A stretch of 6,713 nucleotides of DNA from JBOGVA01 sp050692195 (GTDB taxonomy: Bacteria; Actinomycetota; UBA4738). A program made the translations under genes and the position numbers. Under the pieces are notes generated by a model, which searched no databases, was not told where the DNA came from, and saw nothing but the letters and a program-made list of their open reading frames with translations. The stretch lies in NCBI GenBank assembly GCA_050692195.1, contig JBOGVA010000070.1:1-6713 (forward strand). Reading direction: 5' to 3'. Every line of letters begins with the position of its first letter. Position 1 is the first letter of the stretch. Below, in pieces: positions 1 through 5,235 of this stretch.

Positions 1-20
1 TGCTTGGACGGTTCGGTCTC

Positions 21-55
21 GAAAATCGGGGACCACCGACGCTATCTGGTCTCCC
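21..55 (-). terminator. Rho-independent terminator of the sigma factor gene
   Basis: Read on the minus strand, an 8-bp stem (47-55 pairing with 28-35, with one bulged A) closes an 11-base loop. It is followed by TTTT, seen as the A-run at 22-25. It begins two bases after the sigma stop codon at 57-59, where a terminator is expected. Confidence 0.7.
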
Positions 56-56
56 G

Positions 57-649
57 TTAGACAAGTCCCGCGTCTATGAGATAGCCCCGGAGCTTCTGAG
101 GCCTGGAAGGGTGGCGAAGCTTGGAGAGCGTCTTCGCTTCGATCTGTCGGATCCGCTCACGGGTGATGCCGAACTCCCGCCCGACCTCCTCGAGTGTCCG
201 AGGCTGCCCGTCCGTCAGGCCGAACCGGAGCTCGACGACCCGCCTCTCCCGGGCCGACAGCGTCCGAAGGACCGAGACGATGTCATCCTGCATCATGCCG
301 AAGGACGCCGCTTCGAGCGGGGCCTGGGCCCGGTGGTCCTCGATGAACTCTTCGAGCCGAGACTCCTCTTCCTCGCCGACCGGGGTCTCTAGGGACAGGG
401 GGCCCTTGGAGATCGAGAGGACCTCCTCGACCTTCTCCGCCGACAAGCCGATGCGCCGGCCGACCTCCTCCGGCGTGGGCTCCCTGCCGAGCGACTGCAC
501 CAGCTCGGGCTGAGCCCGGCTCACCTTGCTCATGTGCTCGGTCATGTGCACCGGAATCCGGATGACCCGGGACTGCTCGGCGATGGCCCGGGTAACGGCT
601 TGGCGAATCCACCAGGTGGCGTAGGTCGAGAACTTGTACCCGCGGGTGT
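57..649 (-). CDS. rpoD: RpoD-family sigma factor, C-terminal part (regions 2.3-4.2), out of frame with its N-terminal part
   Basis: This is the downstream half of the sigma gene at 542-1465. Read from 649 leftward in this frame it gives RGYKFSTYATWWIRQ and AVTRAIAEQSRVIRIPVHMTEH, the highly conserved regions 2.3-3.0 that melt the promoter -10 element. Region 3 follows (EPTPEEVGRRIGLSAEKVEEVL). Region 4.2 has the helix-turn-helix that reads the -35 element (TLEEVGREFGITRERIRQIE, then KLRHPSRPQKLRGYL). The first in-frame ATG is at 551, so alone the open frame would give a 164-residue protein of regions 3-4 with no core-binding region 2. That is unlikely to work as a sigma factor. One extra A on the plus strand between 649 and 650 restores FD-Y-TRGYKFSTY and a 469-residue protein. 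Family assignment is very secure; whether the break is real is open. Confidence 0.9.
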
Positions 650-1465
650 GTCGAACTTCTCCACCGCATGGATCAAGCCCAGGTTCCCCTCCTGGGTCAG
701 GTCGAGGAAGGCCATGCCGCGGGTGACGTGGTGCTTTGCGATGGAGACCACCAGACGGAGGTTGGCCTCGATCAGCTTCCGCTTGGCCACGCCCGCGTCG
801 CGCTCCACCCGGTGGAGCAAGTCGACCATCTCCGCCCGTTCCCTGGGCCGATAGCTCCTCCGGACCGTCTCTCGCCCGATGCCCTCGGTGTGGAGCCGCT
901 TCTCCGGGTCGAGCTGGTGGTCCCGGATGCGGATCACCGAGTCCACCACCCCGCGGAACCGCTTTCGGTCCACCCTCCCCGAGACGGCAATGGAGGCCAG
1001 CAGCTCGCCGGCGGGCCCCCCTGCCTCGATGCGCATGGCCAGGTCGACCTCTTGCGCGGCGGTGAGGAGCGGGACCCGGCTGATCTCCCTGAGGTACATC
1101 CGGACCGGGTCGGAAGCGGGACTCTCGAGCAGCTCATCTCGGCGCCGCCGGCGAGCCCCATCGGTCTCGACGCCGTCGTCCGCGTCCTGCCCCGGGACGT
1201 CGATGACCTCGATGCCTTCGTCCCGGAGGACCTGGTCCACTTGTGCGAGGAACTCCTCGATCTGCTCGGGGGAAAGTTGCATCTCGGGCAGGCCGTCGAG
1301 CACGTCCTCCGAGGTGACGAACCCTCGCTCGCGGCCCCTGGCCGCGAGGGCCTCCGTGGCTTCGTTCCTGGCTTCGTTGAGGCCGTCGGCTTGCAGCGGC
1401 TCGGGCGGGACATCGGAGGCGGGCTCGATGAGGGCGAAGCCCGCGGGGTTCTTCATGAGTCTCAT
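542..1465 (-). CDS. rpoD: RpoD-family (group 1) sigma factor, N-terminal part (regions 1.1-2.2), frameshifted
   Basis: This is the N-terminal part of a primary-type sigma factor, the RNA polymerase subunit that recognises promoters. Residues about 34-90 form a region 1.1-like acidic helical domain (GFVTSEDVLDGLPEMQLSPEQIEEFL). Residues 119-150 are region 1.2 (DPVRMYLREISRVPLLTAAQEV). A charged non-conserved segment follows to about 220, then region 2.1-2.2 (KLIEANLRLVVSIAKHHVTRG, FLDLTQEGNLGLIHAVEKFD). After residue 272 the frame is wrong and about 35 unrelated, Pro/Ser-rich residues precede a stop. A TGA directly abuts the ATG at 1465 in frame, so the start cannot lie further upstream. A second ATG follows three codons later. 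A weak GGGA lies about 7 bases upstream of the start. Region 1.1 argues for a housekeeping or housekeeping-like sigma rather than an alternative one. The gene diverges from the FIST gene. Confidence 0.9.
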   Translation of the reverse strand: MRLMKNPAGFALIEPASDVPPEPLQADGLNEARNEATEALAARGRERGFVTSEDVLDGLPEMQLSPEQIEEFLAQVDQVLRDEGIEVIDVPGQDADDGVETDGARRRRRDELLESPASDPVRMYLREISRVPLLTAAQEVDLAMRIEAGGPAGELLASIAVSGRVDRKRFRGVVDSVIRIRDHQLDPEKRLHTEGIGRETVRRSYRPRERAEMVDLLHRVERDAGVAKRKLIEANLRLVVSIAKHHVTRGMAFLDLTQEGNLGLIHAVEKFDTPAGTSSRPTPPGGFAKPLPGPSPSSPGSSGFRCT

Positions 1466-1496
1466 TCAGTGTCCCAGACAACCGGGCCCTCCGCCT
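1375..1496. repeat. 122-bp repeat, copy 1 (5' end of the sigma gene)
   Basis: This segment covers codons 1-30 of the sigma gene plus the first base of codon 31, and 31 bases upstream of its start. It matches 3296-3417 in the same orientation without gaps, with 6 mismatches (116 of 122 identical). Similarity stops abruptly on both sides. This copy sits in the intact N-terminal coding context, so it is the likely parent. Confidence 0.9.
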
Positions 1497-1605
1497 GGCC
1501 CAATTAGGTTCGCATGAGCGGGCACAAGGAGGAACCGCTGGAGCGAACCACGATGGTGCACCCTCACCGGGAGGGTCTCCCTTTTCCGCAGCGAACCCAC
1601 CGGTG

Positions 1606-1611
1606 TAGGGT
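1606..1611 (+). promoter_or_regulatory. Possible -10 element for leaderless FIST mRNA
   Basis: TAGGGT fits the TANNNT pattern of actinobacterial -10 boxes. It ends 7 bases before the ATG at 1619, which would put the transcript start at or next to the start codon. No convincing -35 hexamer is visible, so this is a tentative call. Confidence 0.35.
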
Positions 1612-1618
1612 CGAGGAG

Positions 1619-2764
1619 ATGAGGATCGGCGCGGCGCTCTCGACCGACCCCGATCCGGCGAAGGCCACAGCGGAAGCCGTGGGGGAGGCCCGGTCCCGGC
1701 TCGGCGGGGCCGAGGTTTCGCTGGCCTTGGTCGTAGCCTCCCGGCACCACGCTCCTTCCGCCGAGGTTGTCTCGGAGTCCGTTCGCGTCAAGGCCGGACC
1801 CGAGCGGGTCATCGGCTGCGTCGCAGAGACGGTGGTGGGCGACGACCGCGAGGTCGAGGGCGGTCCGGCCGTCGCGGTATGGCTGGCCTCGCTGCCCAAG
1901 CCCGTCGAGACCTTTCACATGGAGTTCGTCAGCACCTCGGAGGGTGGCGTGTTCGCGGGGTACCGCTTCGAGGAGGCCGGGCCGGGCCCGTACCTACTCA
2001 TCGGCGACCCCTTCTCGTTCCCCACCGACCTGCTGCTCGGGCACGTGAACCAGTCGCTCCCCGGAACGGTCGTGATGGGCGGGATGGCGAGCGGCGGGAT
2101 GGGGCCCGGGGACACCCGGCTGTTCCTGGACGACCGTGTGGTGGACACCGGCGCGGTCGGGGCCCGCTTGCCCGGGATCCGCATCCGGGGTCTGGTCTCC
2201 CAGGGATGCCGCCCCATCGGCAACGCCTATACCGTAACGCGGGCCGAGGGCAACGTTATCCACGAGCTGGGAGGTCGGCCGCTCCTCCAGCGACTGCAGG
2301 AGCTGGTGGAAACGATCCCCCCCGAGGACCGCGAACTGCTCAGTCGGGGCCTCCACGTGGGTCGGGTCATCGACGAGTACAAGGCCAAGCCGGAACGCGG
2401 CGACTTCCTGATCCGGGGAGTCATGGGCGTGGACCCGCAGAGCGGGGCGCTCGCGGTGGGGGACAGGATCGAGGTCGGGGAAACCATCCAGTTCCACGTG
2501 CGGGACGCGGCCACCGCGGACGAGGATCTACGCAGCCTCCTCGAGAAGGAGGCGGAGCCGGCTGCCGGAGCGCTGTTGTTCACCTGCAACGGGAGGGGGT
2601 CACGTCTGTTCTCTGTCCCGGATCACGACGCGTCGCTTGTTTCTGAGAAGCTCGGGGGCCTCCCGCTGGCGGGATGCAACTGCGCAGGGGAGATCGGGCC
2701 GGTCGGCGGGAAGAACTTCCTGCACGGCTTCACCGCATCCATAGCTCTGTTCGTAGACGCCTGA
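1619..2764 (+). CDS. FIST (FIST_N + FIST_C) domain sensory protein
   Basis: A 381-residue stand-alone FIST protein. The family is predicted to bind small ligands, and its partners are mostly unknown. The N-terminal domain opens with MRIGAALSTDPDPAKATAEAV and covers roughly residues 1-195, including the glycine-rich VMGGMASGGMGPGD stretch. FIST_C covers roughly 200-378, with RGVMGVDPQSGALAVGDRIE and the hallmark tail CNCAGEIGPVGGKNFLHGF. No signal peptide or membrane segment is seen, so it is probably cytoplasmic. The frame is open back to an ATG at 1514, but the extra 35 residues (Arg/His/Pro-rich) do not look like FIST. The family pattern starts at the ATG at 1619, which also has a -10-like TAGGGT 7 bases before it and an AGGAG touching it. 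The absence of a fused kinase, cyclase or methyl-acceptor domain means that its output is not visible here. It is transcribed divergently from the sigma gene. Confidence 0.88.
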   Translation: MRIGAALSTDPDPAKATAEAVGEARSRLGGAEVSLALVVASRHHAPSAEVVSESVRVKAGPERVIGCVAETVVGDDREVEGGPAVAVWLASLPKPVETFHMEFVSTSEGGVFAGYRFEEAGPGPYLLIGDPFSFPTDLLLGHVNQSLPGTVVMGGMASGGMGPGDTRLFLDDRVVDTGAVGARLPGIRIRGLVSQGCRPIGNAYTVTRAEGNVIHELGGRPLLQRLQELVETIPPEDRELLSRGLHVGRVIDEYKAKPERGDFLIRGVMGVDPQSGALAVGDRIEVGETIQFHVRDAATADEDLRSLLEKEAEPAAGALLFTCNGRGSRLFSVPDHDASLVSEKLGGLPLAGCNCAGEIGPVGGKNFLHGFTASIALFVDA

Positions 2765-2956
2765 TGCGACCAGGTCCAGTTCATCGTTCGTCATCCAGCC
2801 CCACGCCGAGCCGCCACATGGTTCGAGCTGGTCGGATGAGCCGGTGACGACCTGGGCGCACCCGCGCGCATCCAATCCGCTCGAGTGGTGGTGAGGTGTG
2901 CCAGGAGGAATTTGACCTTCGGTTCCCTGATGACGTGAGAGTGCTAATCGTCTGTG

Positions 2957-2978
2957 GCCTCGGCTTGCGCCGAGAGGC
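2957..2978 (+). other. Hairpin upstream of the zinc-ribbon gene
   Basis: CTCGGC (2959-2964) pairs perfectly with GCCGAG (2969-2974) around a TTGC tetraloop, with possible extension across a bulged A. There is no U-run after it, so it is not an ordinary terminator. It lies in the 5' leader of the gene starting at 3002, and its place just after a possible GTG start at 2954 argues for the later start. Confidence 0.35.
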
Positions 2979-3001
2979 TTGAGAGCAGGACACTCCGGCA
3001 C

Positions 3002-3205
3002 ATGCGTATCAGGCTGACACCCGAGACCGGCCTGAACGAGACCACGACGGCGGTTGCCGACGATCCGGCCGAGGTCTCATACGTCTGCGGGAGCTGCGAC
3101 GAGGAGCTGCCGGCCGATGCCCGGGTGGGACAGATCCTCATCAACGTTCGATGTCCCCGCTGTGGGACGTGGAATCAGCTTCATGGGACGGTCGAAGCAG
3201 GCTGA
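3002..3205 (+). CDS. Small four-cysteine zinc-ribbon protein
   Basis: A 67-residue protein with two CxxC knuckles, C29-GS-C32 and C51-PR-C54, 18 residues apart, as in treble-clef or zinc-ribbon folds. The surrounding SYVCGSCDEELPADARVGQ and NVRCPRCGTWN are typical of a structural Zn(II) site. The first about 25 residues (Thr/Glu-rich) look disordered. The frame is open upstream to a GTG at 2954, which would add 16 residues. I prefer the ATG at 3002 because an AGGA lies 11 bases before it and the extra segment runs through a hairpin. It has no recognised function. Such small ribbons often contact RNA polymerase, ribosomes or nucleic acid, but nothing here specifies which. It is separate from the later zinc-protein run, about 500 bases downstream. 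Confidence 0.6.
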   Translation: MRIRLTPETGLNETTTAVADDPAEVSYVCGSCDEELPADARVGQILINVRCPRCGTWNQLHGTVEAG

Positions 3206-3213
3206 TCCGAGAA

Positions 3214-3236
3214 CTCCGGGGCCGATGCGGCCGGAG
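3214..3236 (+). terminator. Hairpin after the zinc-ribbon gene, possible weak terminator
   Basis: CTCCGG (3214-3219) pairs with CCGGAG (3231-3236), with two further inner G-C pairs beyond a GG bulge and a five-base loop. It starts 8 bases after the stop at 3205. No U-run follows, so termination is only suggested by position and stability. Confidence 0.3.
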
Positions 3237-3275
3237 GGTTGGTCAAATCCACACGAGCACGCCGGGCTGCATGAT

Positions 3276-3386
3276 CTAGCACGAAAGGTCGCCACCGTTG
3301 AGGCCGTCGGCTTGCATCGGCTCGGGCGGGACATCGGAGGCGAGCTCGATGGGGGCGAAGCACGCGGGGTTCTTCATGAGTCTCAT
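3276..3386 (-). pseudogene. Truncated duplicate of the sigma factor N-terminus (36 codons)
   Basis: The start codon context and first 30 codons of the sigma gene recur here, giving MRLMKNPACF then APIELASDVPPEPMQADGLN. The sequence then leaves homology and ends after six unrelated residues at a TAG. All four substitutions inside the shared coding part change the amino acid (G9C, L12P, P15L and L24M relative to the intact gene), as expected for sequence not held by selection. None of regions 1.1-4 is present, so it cannot act as a sigma factor. Translation initiation signals are copied with it, so a short peptide could in principle still be made. Confidence 0.65.
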
Positions 3387-3417
3387 TCAGTGTCCCAGGC
3401 AACCGGGCCATCCGCCT
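3296..3417. repeat. 122-bp repeat, copy 2 (detached sigma 5' end)
   Basis: Ungapped 116/122 match to 1375-1496 in direct orientation, 1,921 bases away. The match starts at CGTTGAGGCC and ends at CCGCCT, with no similarity outside. No terminal inverted repeats or flanking target duplications are obvious, so duplication by recombination is more likely than a mobile cassette. Confidence 0.9.
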
Positions 3418-3700
3418 CAGCCTCTGAGCGAGGTCGTAGTCAGCCATGAAAGATCGCTCCGGTCAGACATGTCGCATACCTCAACCTAGACATACCCCGC
3501 CTCCGCGAAGAGTCGCTCGAGCCCCGGCGGCCGGTTCGAATGGCGTCTACCCAAGCCAGCCGGCCGACGGCAGGTTCCTCCCACTTGTTACACTGGCACC
3601 CAACAGGTATCCCGCCTGTGGTTCGCGCCGAGCGACCGACCGGTGCTTCGGCCACCAGTCCCTCACTCCCACGAATCGCGGAGTCATGAGGGAGGTCGCC

Positions 3701-3892
3701 GTGTCACGGTGTCCCACCTGCAGATCGTTCCAGACCGTCATCGTGGTGAGCCCGTGGCCCAGCGCGTGGTGCGACTGCTGTGGAGCCCGGTGCATCCGGG
3801 AGGGAAGCGAGCAGCGGCGGATCAGGTCGGCCGAGAGCCAAACGGCGGGCTCGGCGGAGCGGGGTGAGGGCATCGTAGGACTTCTCTCGTGA
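3701..3892 (+). CDS. Small cysteine-rich zinc-binding protein, first gene of a coupled run
   Basis: A 63-residue protein reading VSRCPTCRSF then WCDCCGARC. C4/C7 and C24/C27 form two CxxC knuckles 16 residues apart, with additional C26 and C31. The GTG at 3701 is chosen because a strong AGGGAGG (3689-3695) lies five bases before it. An ATG at 3686 in the same frame would leave that site inside the gene. The C-terminal half (from about residue 33) is Arg/Glu/Ser-rich and probably unstructured. Its TGA overlaps the GTG of the next gene by four bases, indicating translational coupling. No named family is recognised. The CxxC pair suggests a Zn(II) ribbon, possibly for nucleic-acid or protein contacts, but that is inference. 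Confidence 0.6.
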   Translation: MSRCPTCRSFQTVIVVSPWPSAWCDCCGARCIREGSEQRRIRSAESQTAGSAERGEGIVGLLS

Positions 3893-4146
3893 TAAGTGAG
3901 AGCCCGGTGCCGCTCACAACCGAAGAGCATTCCTGCCCTGTGTGCGGCATCACGCTCTTTCCATCCGACTTCGCGGAGTCCAACGAGGACTACTACTGCC
4001 CCTACTGCAGCACCGGGCAGAAGCCCTCCAGAGTGCACCACCGGAAGGCCAGCGAAGTGAGTGCGTTCACAAGGAAGGAACCGTCGCCTGCCCTGAGCGG
4101 CCTTTCTCATCGTGAAGTGAGGCGGATCGATAGGCCCACGACATGA
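3889..4146 (+). CDS. Small zinc-ribbon protein, second gene of a coupled run
   Basis: An 85-residue protein with C16-PV-C19-G and C37-PY-C40, 17 residues apart. The second knuckle sits in DYYCPYCSTGQKP, typical of a zinc ribbon. The remaining half is basic and Ser/Thr-rich (HHRKASEVSAFTRKEPS, then HREVRRIDRPTT) and looks like a flexible nucleic-acid-type tail. Its GTG start overlaps the stop of the gene before (GTGA at 3889-3892), and its own TGA overlaps the ATG of the gene after (ATGA at 4143-4146). It therefore has no need of a strong ribosome binding site of its own, and none is seen. I do not recognise a named family. The paired knuckles on this strand rule out the long opposite-strand frame. 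Confidence 0.62.
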   Translation: MISESPVPLTTEEHSCPVCGITLFPSDFAESNEDYYCPYCSTGQKPSRVHHRKASEVSAFTRKEPSPALSGLSHREVRRIDRPTT

Positions 4147-4376
4147 CCAAGAGTACGAACAGCAGAGGAACTGCCCCGCTCGGCTCGAGTCCTCGGGAGG
4201 TCCGGCGAATCCCCAGGTTTCTCCGAGGTCGTGTCTGCGCAGAGGAGGGGTGTTGCACCCTGCTGTCCACGTACAACGGGGCAGTGTACTGCTGGGTGCA
4301 CGAGGCACCCCGGAAGTTTCGACCCACGCCCAGCCGCCCCTATGGATCGGTCTTCTTCGAAGGGAATGACGGCTGA
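4143..4376 (+). CDS. Small CCCH-type zinc-binding protein, third gene of a coupled run
   Basis: A 77-residue protein with the central motif C32-AEEG-C37-C38 then LLSTYN then C50-WV-H53. This C-x4-C...LSxYN...C-x2-H arrangement is one I associate with many small actinobacterial hypothetical proteins, and it probably holds one Zn(II). The flanks are basic (PREVRRIPRFLRGR before, RKFRPTPSRPYG after), consistent with nucleic-acid contact, though this is inference. The ATG overlaps the previous stop as ATGA, so translation is coupled. The next gene, for a cold-shock protein, starts 159 bases later after an untranslated gap. No enzymatic motif is present. Confidence 0.65.
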   Translation: MTKSTNSRGTAPLGSSPREVRRIPRFLRGRVCAEEGCCTLLSTYNGAVYCWVHEAPRKFRPTPSRPYGSVFFEGNDG

Positions 4377-4535
4377 TGGCAGGTTCGGGGCGCCGCTTAC
4401 TCCCCGGGTACGCCGCAAAGTGAGCAGGAGGGTTCAGGCATCGTGTCGGTTCGAAGCAGTTCCGCCGCGGCTATTGAGCCGGGACCGACGAACAGCAGCC
4501 AGGTTCGACCCGGCCAGGAAGGAAGGGGATTGCCA
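4377..4535 (+). promoter_or_regulatory. Leader region of the cold-shock gene
   Basis: This gap precedes the cold-shock gene and carries two Shine-Dalgarno-like runs. One is AGGAGGG at 4426-4432, 10 bases before an in-frame GTG at 4443. The other is the purine tract AGGAAGGAAGGGG at 4516-4528, just before the canonical GTG at 4536. Long leaders are common in cold-shock genes and can control translation by structure, but I see no defined cold-box element. No clear promoter is visible, so read-through from the zinc-protein run is possible. Confidence 0.35.
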
Positions 4536-4739
4536 GTGACCACTGGCACGGTGAAGTGGTTCAGCGCCCAGAAGGGCTACGGTTTCATCTCCCAGGAGAA
4601 CGGCCCCGACGTGTTCGTGCACCACAGTGCCATCCAGGGCGAGGGGTACAAGAGCCTAGAAGAGAACCAAAAGGTCGAGTTCGACGTGACCGAGGGGCCC
4701 AAGGGTCCTCAGGCCGCCAACGTCCGGCCCGTCGCGTAG
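4536..4739 (+). CDS. csp: CspA-family cold-shock protein
   Basis: A 67-residue protein, the normal length for the family. It is a single OB-fold cold-shock domain that binds single-stranded RNA and DNA and acts as an RNA chaperone in the cytoplasm. It begins VTTGTVKWFSAQKGYGFI, with RNP1 as KGYGFI (residues 13-18) and RNP2 as VFVHHSAI (26-33). It ends with GPKGPQAANVRPVA as usual. The GTG at 4536 is supported by the purine-rich AAGGGG ending 7 bases before it and by the family start. The frame is open upstream to a GTG at 4443, which would add 31 Ser/Pro-rich residues unlike any cold-shock domain. It is followed by a strong terminator. Which paralogue it is cannot be told from sequence alone. 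Confidence 0.95.
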   Translation: MTTGTVKWFSAQKGYGFISQENGPDVFVHHSAIQGEGYKSLEENQKVEFDVTEGPKGPQAANVRPVA

Positions 4740-4769
4740 ACGACGGACCGCTTCGTCTGGAAGGGATTG

Positions 4770-4800
4770 GAGACCCACCGCTCGCGCGGGGGGTCTCTTT
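4770..4800 (+). terminator. Rho-independent terminator after the cold-shock gene
   Basis: GAGACCCACC (4770-4779) pairs with GGGGGGTCTC (4788-4797) with one A-G mismatch around a short GC-rich loop, and is followed by TTTCGTT. It lies 30 bases after the stop codon of the cold-shock gene and separates it from the gene at 4970. Confidence 0.85.
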
Positions 4801-4957
4801 CGTTCCGGCTTTCCCCTCTCAAAGGCCGCGGGCGGCCCCTCTGGATTCGGGAGGTTGGGCTCACCGGCCTGCCCGCTACCTTGGACAAGCGCCGCCTGGC
4901 TGGCCTCACGGAATAGCCCGACTCAGGGCGTCCCGTCTCGACTCCCGTGGTTTCTCG

Positions 4958-4963
4958 TAGGAT
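4958..4963 (+). promoter_or_regulatory. Possible -10 element for leaderless small basic protein mRNA
   Basis: TAGGAT fits TANNNT, with 6 bases between it and the GTG at 4970. The transcript would thus begin at the start codon. The arrangement mirrors that upstream of the FIST gene. No clear -35 is seen. Confidence 0.4.
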
Positions 4964-4969
4964 GCCTGG

Positions 4970-5185
4970 GTGCCGGAGAGCTTTGGGAAGCGTCAGCGTA
5001 GCGATGCGAGGGCGAAGAAGACTGCAGCGCGTGAGTTGCGGCGCGCCGCCCGCAGCAAGCGGCGAGAGGAGCGGGCATCCGGCGTGCTCGAGGCTGGTAC
5101 TCCCATAGCTCCGTCAGACGCCAACAAAGAGCCAGAGGACGCTGACAGCAGCCGCGTCAGCGGCGAACCCGACGAGACGACTTAG
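4970..5185 (+). CDS. Small basic protein of the VPESFGKRQR type, IS insertion at its stop codon
   Basis: A 71-residue protein. Residues 1-37 are strongly basic and helical (VPESFGKRQRSDARAKKTAA, then RELRRAARSKRREERASG), probably an Arg/Lys-rich helix or coiled coil. Residues 40-71 are acidic and Ser/Pro-rich (DANKEPEDADSSRVSGEPDE). The opening VPESFGKRQR is one I recall from small uncharacterised actinobacterial proteins; the function is unknown and RNA or DNA contact is only a guess. The GTG at 4970 fits that family start and a leaderless promoter just upstream. The TAG stop (5183-5185) contains the TA target of the IS630 element, so the gene is physically interrupted exactly at its end while its protein is unchanged. 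Confidence 0.6.
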   Translation: MPESFGKRQRSDARAKKTAARELRRAARSKRREERASGVLEAGTPIAPSDANKEPEDADSSRVSGEPDETT

Positions 5186-5212
5186 TGGTCCCGCCCATAA
5201 TTACACTAACGT
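5184..5212 (+). repeat. Left terminal inverted repeat of the IS630-family element
   Basis: AGTGGTC at the outer end and CTAACGT at the inner end match the reverse complement of 6417-6445 exactly. Over all 29 positions 21 match without gaps, and weaker similarity continues to the GGGCCC at about 5226. Confidence 0.8.
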
Positions 5213-5228
5213 GATTTGGGCCCTCCGG

Positions 5229-5234
5229 TAAGCT
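5229..5234 (+). promoter_or_regulatory. Possible native transposase -10 element
   Basis: TAAGCT fits TANNNT. Transcription starting about 7 bases later, near 5241, would begin inside the left arm of the hairpin at 5236-5262 and so lose much of it. No good -35 is seen, so the call is speculative. Confidence 0.25.
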
Positions 5235-5235
5235 A

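Larger units (their letters stand above)
3206..3700. other. Gene-poor stretch between zinc-protein genes
   Basis: I see no convincing gene in these 495 bases. They hold a post-gene hairpin, the second copy of the sigma 5' end (3296-3417) and the leader of the zinc-protein operon. The frame of the gene at 3701 is open back to an ATG at 3446, but the encoded text is Pro/Arg-rich and motif-free. A weak promoter candidate, TTGTTA at 3585 and TATCCC at 3608 with a 17-base spacer, could serve the operon; this is low confidence. Confidence 0.5.

Noticed and set aside
668..1517. Long plus-strand open frames (279 and 212 residues) opposite the sigma gene
   Set aside because: They mirror the GC-rich codon pattern of the sigma gene and contain no recognisable motif, while the minus strand shows unmistakable sigma regions.
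1514..1618. A 35-residue N-terminal extension of the FIST protein
   Set aside because: The family pattern begins at the ATG at 1619; the extra residues are His/Arg/Pro-rich and have no good ribosome binding site.
3528..3560. GGTTCGAAT resembling a tRNA T-loop (similar GGTTCGA motifs near 4447 and 4502)
   Set aside because: The flanking bases do not form the required 5-bp T-stem, and no acceptor or anticodon arm can be built around any of them.
3446..3700. An 85-residue upstream extension of the zinc protein at 3701
   Set aside because: The extension is Pro/Arg-rich and motif-free, and the strong AGGGAGG five bases before GTG 3701 marks the real start.
3547..4308. A 253-residue minus-strand open frame
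   Set aside because: It runs opposite three coupled plus-strand genes with paired cysteine knuckles and stop/start overlaps. Its own sequence has no domain-like features and no ribosome binding site that I could support.
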